From positions 1 through 6,417 of the forward strand of contig URUW01000104.1 of assembly GCA_900551205.1 (NCBI GenBank): DNA of 6,417 bases. The letters run 5' to 3'. Every line of letters begins with the position of its first letter. Position 1 is the stretch's first letter. Source of the stretch: an uncultured Collinsella sp. (lineage in GTDB: Bacteria > Actinomycetota > Coriobacteriia > Coriobacteriales > Coriobacteriaceae). The notes beneath the pieces are model-generated. The model made no database searches, was not told where the DNA came from, and was given only the letters and a program-made list of their open reading frames with translations. This document shows, one piece after another, positions 1 to 5,523 of this stretch. The position numbers were made by a program, and so were the translations under genes.

Positions 1-208
1 GTATACGGGTGCATCATCGACGTCTTCAATACAGAAAATATCAGTGCGGAATGTTCTGAAAACCAAGCCCGGCCCCCGCCTGCGTTGACGTTGCTGTGAT
101 CCTGGCCGGGCGCTTCCGGCAGCACGCCGGGTCGGTGGCGATGGGGGCGTGGGTCCCGTCTTGCCTTGCGCGTAACTGGCTGAATTGATTTTGATTGGAG
201 CTGTTCCT
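1..208. other. Leader region without a supported gene; GC-rich inverted repeats
   Basis: No reading frame here has both a plausible start and a recognisable protein. One frame is open from the window edge to a TGA at 97-99 but gives only about 32 residues with no recognisable motif, so it could be the tail of an upstream gene or chance. Several GC-rich inverted repeats overlap: GCCCGGCC at 67-74 with GGCCGGGC at 104-111, GCCGG at 105-109 with CCGGC at 116-120, and CCGGC at 116-120 with GCCGG at 126-130. They share arms, so they cannot all form at once. None is followed by a T run. I saw no convincing -35/-10 pair. Confidence 0.4.
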
Positions 209-1720
209 ATGTCCCAGAATTTGACTCGGGTGATTGTTACCACTGATATGGAAGTCGATGATATGAACTCGCTCATTCATTTGGCTCTGTATCTTAATGT
301 GCTTGATGTTCAGGCTGTGGCGTATACGGCTTCGCAGTATCACTTTCTTGGGGATGGGGTTCATACGCTGGGCGAGGTGAATTCGCATTGGCGGACCAAA
401 GGGCGTCGCTCTTACGAGTGGGCTGTTGTGCCTCATGAGCCTGATCCGCTGGCCGGGGTGCTTTGTGAGTATCGTCCGTTTCCCGAACATTGGATCGAAA
501 GCCTCTGGAGTAATGAATATGCCCAGGCTTGGCCGCAGCTGCAGGCAAATGCGGCCGCTGCCGGTGAGCCGCCGTTTCCCACGCCTGCCCAGATGGTCGA
601 GCGCACCTTTGTGGGAAATGTTACCTTTGAGGGTGATGTGACTGAGGAAACTGAGGGGTCCCGCGTAATTGCGCAGGCGATTTTGGATGATGATCCGTGT
701 ACGTTATGGCTGCTCAGCTGGGGTGGCATGAACACCATCGTTCGCGCCCTCATGAGCATTGCCGAGCGCTATCGCGCCACGCCCGAATGGCCTGCTGTGC
801 AGCAGCGGGTCTATCAGAAGGTGCGCGTGATGGGCGTCGCGGACGGCGTAGGGCAGGACAACTCATGGCTCGACCATGGGCGTGAGCTCTTTCCCGAGCT
901 CGTCTTTTGGCGTGTGCCCTATGTGTATGGAAACTATTTCGACGCCAAGATGGCTCAGCCCGATACGCTGCCGCTGTTTAAGGCTCCATGGCCCGAGCAG
1001 AATCTCACGCAGGGCAACGGCCCCCTCATGGCACGCTATATGCTCTACGGCGATGGCAGGGTCTACGAAAACGAGCCCGAGCGCTTTCAGTTTGGCAAGC
1101 ATGCCCGTCTGGATTGGGGCCTAGAAGGCATGCCCGCGGTGCAGTTTGAGCGCGGCGATTTTATGGCCGAAGGCGACAGCATGACCTATATTCCGCTGCT
1201 TCCGTTTGGCCTGCGCGGTATCGACGACCGCGACTTCGATACGCTGCTGGGCCGCATGTTTCTTGATGGACACCCCGATGCGAACGCGCCCACCGGTTTT
1301 GCCGCCCTCGGCACGCCCCCAGACGACAATCTCAATCCCTATCTGCGTGCCTATCAGGAAGACTTTGCCGCCCGCGCGCAATGGTGCGCCCATGATCCGG
1401 CAGCCTGCTCGCATCCGGCGCATGTTGTCGAGGTCACTGCCGACCGCAGCGCCGCAGCCGGCGAGCGCGTCAACCTTACAGCGTCCATCGTCGACCCCGA
1501 TGGCAAGGGCTTCGATGCGCATTGGGATGTCGCCGTGGATCCATCGAGCTATGCGGGCATCCAGGATCTGTCGCTGTGGCAGGAATGCACGGTAGACACC
1601 GCTTTCATCGTGCCCGCCGACGCGCGGCCCGGCGACCGCCTTGTGCTCACCCTTACCGTGCAGACGCGCGCCGAGCGCCCCTGCAGCCGCTACGCCCAGG
1701 TCGCCGTAACCGTGGCATAG
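209..1720 (+). CDS. DUF1593 / Sde0182-type nucleoside hydrolase-like protein
   Basis: This 503-residue protein has the two-part layout of the DUF1593 (cellulose-binding Sde0182-like) family. The N-terminal domain resembles nucleoside hydrolases. It has an acidic TTDMEVDD segment (D13, E15, D17, D18) where that fold binds metal, a SWGGMN motif at 170-175, a VADG segment ending near D212, and EGDS at 321-324. The C-terminal part, about 405-503, looks like the beta-sandwich domain that ends family members. Start: ATG at 209 has GGAG at 197-200 with 8 bases of spacing; a TTG at 185 in the same frame lacks this. No signal peptide or membrane segment is seen, so a cytoplasmic location is inferred, which differs from many secreted relatives. 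The GGWGGR motif I expect after EGDS in many relatives is not visible. Substrate is unknown; hydrolysis of an N-glycosidic or other sugar bond is a fold-based guess. Third-position G/C rises along the gene. Confidence 0.85.
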   Translation: MSQNLTRVIVTTDMEVDDMNSLIHLALYLNVLDVQAVAYTASQYHFLGDGVHTLGEVNSHWRTKGRRSYEWAVVPHEPDPLAGVLCEYRPFPEHWIESLWSNEYAQAWPQLQANAAAAGEPPFPTPAQMVERTFVGNVTFEGDVTEETEGSRVIAQAILDDDPCTLWLLSWGGMNTIVRALMSIAERYRATPEWPAVQQRVYQKVRVMGVADGVGQDNSWLDHGRELFPELVFWRVPYVYGNYFDAKMAQPDTLPLFKAPWPEQNLTQGNGPLMARYMLYGDGRVYENEPERFQFGKHARLDWGLEGMPAVQFERGDFMAEGDSMTYIPLLPFGLRGIDDRDFDTLLGRMFLDGHPDANAPTGFAALGTPPDDNLNPYLRAYQEDFAARAQWCAHDPAACSHPAHVVEVTADRSAAAGERVNLTASIVDPDGKGFDAHWDVAVDPSSYAGIQDLSLWQECTVDTAFIVPADARPGDRLVLTLTVQTRAERPCSRYAQVAVTVA

Positions 1721-1764
1721 CAAGGGCGACGCCCACATTCGGCAGCCGCCGCATTCGACAAAGA

Positions 1765-1803
1765 GTGTCCCCAAGTGCCAAACGAGCGGGGATTTTTGGA
1801 CAC
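1765..1803. repeat. Imperfect inverted repeat GTGTCC/GGACAC
   Basis: GTGTCC at 1765-1770 is the reverse complement of GGACAC at 1798-1803. Just inside, CCCC (1769-1772) can face GGGG (1788-1791). ATTTTTGG at 1792-1799 is also the reverse complement of CCAAAAAT at 1851-1858, linking this piece to the next palindrome. It begins 45 bases after the DUF1593 stop. There is no T run after it on the + strand, so it does not look like a standard terminator. It may be a degraded arm of the repeat family that fills this gap. Confidence 0.5.
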
Positions 1804-1812
1804 CCAAACAAC

Positions 1813-1876
1813 GAGAGTGGACAATCTCCCACTTTGAGCCCACAAGCAGGCCAAAAATGGGAGATTATCCACTCTC
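1813..1876. repeat. 64-base imperfect palindrome (REP/MITE-like)
   Basis: Arms 1813-1831 and 1858-1876 are 19 bases each and complementary except at C1822/A1867. Inside, TTTG (1833-1836) and GCC (1838-1840) pair with GGC (1849-1851) and CAAA (1852-1855) around a bulged A1837, leaving an 8-base loop at 1841-1848. The mismatch is C/A on the + strand but would be a G-U pair in RNA from the - strand. No T tract follows on either side, so a role as a simple terminator is unlikely. The size and intergenic position fit a REP-type or small palindromic mobile repeat; family membership is inferred. Confidence 0.8.
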
Positions 1877-1959
1877 ATTCTGCGGGTACTCATTGGGGAC
1901 GTACTTAAATGAGTAGTTTCACTCATTTAAGTGCGTCCCCAATGAGTAGGAAAAATGGG
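1853..1959 (+). repeat. Direct repeat AAAAATGGG bracketing the large palindrome
   Basis: AAAAATGGG occurs at 1853-1861, within the first palindrome, and again at 1951-1959, just after the second. The second copy is followed by CCATGTGTCCCAGTTGCGG-type sequence sharing the GTGTCC word of 1765-1770. This suggests the gap was built from related repeat units, one of them incomplete. A 9-base match alone is weak evidence. Confidence 0.4.
1887..1948. repeat. Near-perfect 28-bp palindrome with 6-base loop
   Basis: Arms 1887-1914 and 1921-1948 are complementary at all positions but one, around the loop AGTTTC (1915-1920). The exception, T1902 facing G1933, becomes a G-U wobble in + strand RNA, so the whole stem could pair as RNA. 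Each arm also begins with ACTCATT and ends with AATGAGT, so each can fold alone into a smaller hairpin with a 7-bp base. The GGGGAC (1895-1900) and GTCCCC (1935-1940) words face each other in the full stem. The next bases are AGGAAAAATGGG, not a T run. It is best described as a REP-like intergenic palindrome. Confidence 0.85.
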
Positions 1960-2022
1960 CCATGTGTCCCAGTTGCGGAGACTCCTTGAGCCGTCTGGGT
2001 ATCGCGAAGGATCGCGCACTCC

Positions 2023-2063
2023 CCCATCATCAAAAGTGACACACGCTACCAGTTGATGGGAGG
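2023..2063 (+). promoter_or_regulatory. Leader hairpin that could mask the ribosome binding site of the DUF4428 gene
   Basis: CCCATCA at 2023-2029 is the exact reverse complement of TGATGGG at 2054-2060. The ribosome binding site GGGAGG lies at 2058-2063, five bases before the ATG at 2069, so pairing would cover its first three bases. The loop is 24 bases, so stability is modest. A second small stem, CGCGA (2004-2008) with TCGCG (2012-2016), lies just upstream. Whether the fold regulates translation is inference. Confidence 0.3.
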
Positions 2064-2068
2064 CAGCC

Positions 2069-2806
2069 ATGGGCTTCTTTGACAAGATGTTCGAGAAGAA
2101 AGAGTGCGCGATTTGCGGTACCGAGCTGGGACTTCTAGGTAAGACAAAAATCAATGAAGGCTACCTGTGCAAAGAGTGCGCCGGCAAGCTCTCCCCCTAC
2201 TTTCACGGCTATCGCTCCAGCACCGCGGACGATATCCGCGAGCAGCTCGCCTACCGCGAGGCCAATGCCGAGCGCCTGGCGTCGTTCAACCCCACGCGCA
2301 CGCTTTCTGCCGGGCGCACCAACATCATGCTCGACGAGGACGCGGGCCTGCTGATCATTACCTCGCAGAGCCGCTGGCGCGACGCCAATCCCGACATCAT
2401 CGAGTTCTCGCAGGTACTCGGCTGCGATATGGATATCGACGAGCATCGCACCGAAATCTATCGCGAGACCGAGGACGGCGAGCGCGAGAGCTACAACCCG
2501 CCGCGCTACGACCTGGATTACGACTTTAATCTGACCATCCACGTCAACACGCCGTACTTTACCGAGATCAACCTGCGCGTGAACGACTCCACCATCGATC
2601 AGCGCGGCTCCATCGAATACCGCGAGGCCAAGCGCCAGGCAACCGAGGTCCGCGACGCGCTGGTGCAGCTGCGCCAGGAGACGCGCGACAGCGTCGTGGC
2701 CGCCAAGGCCCCCAAGACCGCGGTGACCTGCCCCTTCTGCGGAGCCACCACCATTCCCGATGCCAGTGGGCGCTGCGAATACTGCGGCGGCGCCATCGGC
2801 GCATAG
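2069..2806 (+). CDS. DUF4428 domain protein with N- and C-terminal zinc ribbons
   Basis: The 245-residue protein begins with a DUF4428-like domain: C13-x2-C16 followed by GTELGLLGKTK, then C34-x2-C37 and AGKLSP, a four-cysteine zinc site. A second zinc ribbon closes the protein, with C221/C224 and C236/C239. The middle, about 75-190, alternates beta-type and charged stretches and ends in a helix rich in Glu, Arg and Gln; in other DUF4428 proteins I associate such a region with a PH-like domain, but that is a guess here. There is no signal peptide or membrane segment, so it is probably cytoplasmic. ATG at 2069 is preceded by GGGAGG at 2058-2063. The next gene starts 24 bases after the stop, which suggests a shared transcript. 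No enzyme motif is seen; a scaffold, sensor or binding role at the membrane with its neighbours is inferred. Confidence 0.8.
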   Translation: MGFFDKMFEKKECAICGTELGLLGKTKINEGYLCKECAGKLSPYFHGYRSSTADDIREQLAYREANAERLASFNPTRTLSAGRTNIMLDEDAGLLIITSQSRWRDANPDIIEFSQVLGCDMDIDEHRTEIYRETEDGERESYNPPRYDLDYDFNLTIHVNTPYFTEINLRVNDSTIDQRGSIEYREAKRQATEVRDALVQLRQETRDSVVAAKAPKTAVTCPFCGATTIPDASGRCEYCGGAIGA

Positions 2807-2830
2807 CCTCCGGCACGGAAAGGACCGATC

Positions 2831-4153
2831 ATGGCCTTCGAGAGCGTCAACTATCAGTGCCCCGCGTGTGGCGGCCCCCTTCACTTTGCCAGTGCCGAGC
2901 AAAAGCTCGTCTGCGACTACTGCGATTCGCGTTTTGAAGTCGAAGAAGTCGAGGCCCTCTATCGCGAGCGCCAGGACAAGGCAGATGCCAAAGCCGATGC
3001 GGCAGCCGCAACGCCCAAGCCCGTCGCCGACGACGCGGTGCAGGAGCTCGCCCAAAACGCCGGCTACATCTGCTCGTCGTGCGGCGCCGAGCTCGTGTCC
3101 GACGGCACCGTCGCCGTCACCACCTGCCCGTACTGCGGCAACTCTGCCGTGGCGCCCGGCCAGCTCTCGGGCGACTTCTCGCCCGACCTGGTGATTCCGT
3201 TTAAGCTCGGGCGCGACGACGTCACGGCCGCACTCAAGGAACACTACAAGGGCAAAATCTTGCTGCCCAAGAGCTTTGTCACCGGCAACCACATCGACGA
3301 GGTCCAAGGTGTCTACGTGCCGTTTTGGCTCTACGGCGCCCGCGTTGACGGCGAAGTGTACTTTGACGCGACCAACGAGACCGTGACCGAGGAATCCGAT
3401 CGCACCGTCACGACCACCGACCACTACGATGCCTATCGCAAGGGCAATATCTCGTTTAAGCGCGTGCCCGTCGACGGATCGTCCAAGATGCCCGACGGCC
3501 ACATGGACGCCATCGAGCCGTTTGACTACGACGCGTTGCGCCCGTTCTCGGTCGCCTATATGCCCGGCTACATCGCCAACCGTTACGATGAGGATTGCGA
3601 GACGTGCAAGGCGCGCGCCGAGCGCCGCATGGAGGAGAGCACGATCTCGGCCCTGCGCGAGACCGTCGTCGACGAATATGACGATGCCACGGTCGAAAGC
3701 AAGCAGCTCGACTACACCTGGGAAGACAGCGACTACGCCCTGTTCCCCGTCTGGATGCTCTCCACCTCGTGGAACGGCAAGAGCTACCTGTTTGCCATGA
3801 ACGGCCAGACCGGCCGCTTGGTCGGCGAGCTCCCCTGCTCCAAGCCCAAGCTCGCCATCGCCTCGGTGCTGTTCTTTGTGATCGGATTTGTCCTCTCCCA
3901 GGTTCTCTTTATGGGAGAATACGCCTTCGATCCAGATTACCTCACCTTCGATGTCGAGGGCATTCTCATCAACATCATCGCGCCGCTGATCATCGTGATT
4001 ATCGGAGACGTGCTACTGGTAGGCCAGCTCAAGACGGCCAACGAGGCCGCCCACGCCGACGAGTACTGCGGCGAGCTCGACCTGACCGAGAAGCACGACA
4101 CCTTCAGCCACACCGAGACCACCGTTGTCATGAAAGACGACAAGGACGACTAA
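2831..4153 (+). CDS. YdjG-like membrane protein with two N-terminal zinc ribbons
   Basis: This 440-residue protein opens with a TFIIB-type zinc ribbon (C10/C13, C28/C31). A charged Ala/Lys/Asp-rich linker leads to a second ribbon (C81/C84, C99/C102). A large soluble region follows with the family-typical segments GVYVPFWLYGA and, at 321-328, FAMNGQTG. Two hydrophobic segments near 341-361 and 377-400 look like membrane helices, and the acidic C-terminal tail follows. This layout matches the zinc-ribbon membrane proteins often mislabelled as PriA-like helicases or RNA polymerase subunits; no helicase motif is present. In B. subtilis, YdjG of this general type helps bring the SPFH protein YdjI to the membrane. 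The immediate neighbour here is YdjI-like, supporting that role. GGAAAGGA at 2817-2824 precedes the ATG by 6 bases. The two helices imply that the ribbons and tail lie on the same side, probably the cytoplasm. Confidence 0.85.
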   Translation: MAFESVNYQCPACGGPLHFASAEQKLVCDYCDSRFEVEEVEALYRERQDKADAKADAAAATPKPVADDAVQELAQNAGYICSSCGAELVSDGTVAVTTCPYCGNSAVAPGQLSGDFSPDLVIPFKLGRDDVTAALKEHYKGKILLPKSFVTGNHIDEVQGVYVPFWLYGARVDGEVYFDATNETVTEESDRTVTTTDHYDAYRKGNISFKRVPVDGSSKMPDGHMDAIEPFDYDALRPFSVAYMPGYIANRYDEDCETCKARAERRMEESTISALRETVVDEYDDATVESKQLDYTWEDSDYALFPVWMLSTSWNGKSYLFAMNGQTGRLVGELPCSKPKLAIASVLFFVIGFVLSQVLFMGEYAFDPDYLTFDVEGILINIIAPLIIVIIGDVLLVGQLKTANEAAHADEYCGELDLTEKHDTFSHTETTVVMKDDKDD

Positions 4154-4201
4154 GCAATCCGACCAATACCACCCGGCCTTTGACGAGAAAGGAAGATCAC
4201 C

Positions 4202-5443
4202 ATGGGACTCTTGAAAGCTGGATTGGGAGCTGCCGGCGGCGTCATGGCCGACCAGTGGAAGGAATTTATCTATTGCGAATCGATGCCTGCTGACGTCTTG
4301 GCCTGCAAGGGCAGCAAACGCACCGGTGGCCGCAGCTCCAACACGCGCGGCGAGGACAACGTCATCTCCAACGGCTCGGTCATCGCCGTCAACGACGGCC
4401 AGGGCATGCTCGTGGTGCAAAACGGCAAGATCATCGAAGTCGCGCTGGAGCCTGGTGAGTTCGTCTTCGATACCGGCAGCGAGCCGAGCGTCTTTAGCGG
4501 CAACCTGGGCGATTCCATCAAGGAGACCTTCGCCAATATCGGCAGCCGCTTTACCTTTGGCGGCGACGCGGGCAAGGACCAGCGCGTCTACTTCATCAAC
4601 ACCAAGGAGATCATCGGCAACAAGTACGGCACCGCCTCGCCCGTGCCCTTCCGCGTGGTCGATAACAACATTGGCCTGGACGTTGACATCTCCGTGCGCT
4701 GCAACGGCGAGTACTCGTACCGCATCACCAACCCGCTGCTGTTCTACACCAACGTATGCGGCAACGTGACCGATAGCTACACGCGCGACAAGATCGACAG
4801 CCAGCTTAAGTCCGAGCTGCTCACCGCCCTGCAGCCCGCCTTTGCCAAGATCTCGGAGATGGGCATCCGTTACAGCGCCATCCCCGGCCACACCACCGAG
4901 CTCGCCCGCGCGCTCAACGAGGTCCTCTCTGCCGACTGGCGTGACCTGCGCGGTGTCGAGATCGTGAGCTTTGGCGTCAACTCCATCGCTGCCTCGCAAG
5001 AGGACGAGCAGATGATCAAGGACCTGCAGAAAGCCGCCGTCATGCGCGATCCCACTATGGCGGCAGCCAACATTGCCAGCGCCCAGAGCGACGCAATGCG
5101 CGCGGCAGCCGCCAATCCCAACGGCGCGATGGCAGGCTTTATGGGCATGGGCATGGCAGGTGGCATGGGCGGCATGAACGCCAGCCAGCTGTTCGCCGCC
5201 GGCCAGGCACAGCAGCAGGCCGCCCCGCAGCCGGCTCCGGCACCCGCTCCCGCACCGGCTCCTGCCGCTGCCCCCGCGGCCGGCACATGGACCTGCAGCT
5301 GCGGCGCCACCAACACCGGCAAGTTCTGCTCCGAGTGCGGCAGTCCCGCACCCGCCCCGGCACCGGTCAAGTGGTTCTGCCCCAACTGCGGCAGCGAAAA
5401 CGGCGGCAAGTTCTGCAGCAACTGCGGAACGCCCAGGCCCTAG
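4202..5443 (+). CDS. YdjI-like SPFH domain protein with two C-terminal zinc ribbons
   Basis: The 413-residue product starts with the characteristic ADQWKEFIYCESMPADVL segment, then GRSSNTRGEDNVISNGS, both typical of YdjI-type SPFH proteins (sometimes named virion core protein). The SPFH/band-7-like region spans roughly 20-260, followed by a helical stretch, a Met/Gly-rich patch near 312-325, and an Ala/Pro repeat linker near 341-360. Two zinc ribbons end the protein: C365/C367 with C376/C379, and C393/C396 with C405/C408. The first uses CxC rather than CxxC in its first knuckle, a variant also common in relatives. There is no membrane helix, so attachment to the membrane through partners is likely, as known for YdjI with YdjG/YdjH in B. 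subtilis. AAGGA at 4189-4193 sits 8 bases before the ATG. The 48-base gap to the previous gene fits an operon. SPFH proteins commonly oligomerise; that is expected here, not shown. Confidence 0.9.
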   Translation: MGLLKAGLGAAGGVMADQWKEFIYCESMPADVLACKGSKRTGGRSSNTRGEDNVISNGSVIAVNDGQGMLVVQNGKIIEVALEPGEFVFDTGSEPSVFSGNLGDSIKETFANIGSRFTFGGDAGKDQRVYFINTKEIIGNKYGTASPVPFRVVDNNIGLDVDISVRCNGEYSYRITNPLLFYTNVCGNVTDSYTRDKIDSQLKSELLTALQPAFAKISEMGIRYSAIPGHTTELARALNEVLSADWRDLRGVEIVSFGVNSIAASQEDEQMIKDLQKAAVMRDPTMAAANIASAQSDAMRAAAANPNGAMAGFMGMGMAGGMGGMNASQLFAAGQAQQQAAPQPAPAPAPAPAPAAAPAAGTWTCSCGATNTGKFCSECGSPAPAPAPVKWFCPNCGSENGGKFCSNCGTPRP

Positions 5444-5462
5444 CCCCTCTATCTGGTAATTG

Positions 5463-5495
5463 GCGGGGGATCCGCCACCCCCGCATTTGCTTCTA
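5463..5495 (+). terminator. Probable intrinsic terminator after the SPFH gene
   Basis: GCGGGGG at 5463-5469 pairs perfectly with CCCCCGC at 5478-5484 around an 8-base loop. The following bases, ATTTGCTTCT, are T-rich but broken. It begins 19 bases after the SPFH stop, where a terminator is expected. An alternative pairing, GGCGG (5462-5466) with CCGCC (5472-5476), competes with it. Because the T tract is poor, some read-through into the lipoprotein gene is possible. Confidence 0.6.
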
Positions 5496-5523
5496 TGGGT
5501 TTTTATACAAGAAGGAGGACACC

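Noticed and set aside
185..208. TTG start giving eight extra residues on the DUF1593 protein
   Set aside because: The ATG at 209 has GGAG at a good distance, and family similarity begins right after it.
1121..1843. 240-codon - strand frame running from the palindrome region into the DUF1593 gene
   Set aside because: Its start lies inside the 1813-1876 palindrome and the rest is antisense to the conserved DUF1593 protein. No ribosome binding site or domain supports it.
1522..1908. + strand frame overlapping the end of the DUF1593 gene and the palindromes
   Set aside because: Arg-rich out-of-frame reading of the gene end that then runs through the repeats; no motif.
1765..1959. CRISPR array
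   Set aside because: The repeats are palindromic, of differing length and sequence, and lack regular spacers.
1973..2002. TTGCGG and GGGTAT as a promoter for the zinc-ribbon cluster
   Set aside because: Spacing of 18 is acceptable but the -10 match is poor and the sequence overlaps repeat-like words; not strong enough to list.
1927..2154. 75-codon - strand frame in the intergenic stretch
   Set aside because: It is composed of repeat sequence and the antisense of the DUF4428 start, with no coding signature.
2135..3502. Long open frame of 455 codons on the - strand across the DUF4428 and YdjG-like genes
   Set aside because: It is the antisense of two well-supported genes in GC-rich DNA, where the opposite frame stays open by codon bias. 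Its translation is low-complexity Val/Gly/Ala/Asp-rich with no recognisable motif.
5487..5509. TTGCTT and TATACA as a promoter for the lipoprotein
   Set aside because: The spacing is only 11 bases, too short for a standard promoter.
5287..5523. 79-codon upstream extension of the lipoprotein
   Set aside because: It would overlap the SPFH gene's zinc ribbons in another frame and place the lipoprotein signal internally; the start at 5524 has an ideal ribosome binding site.
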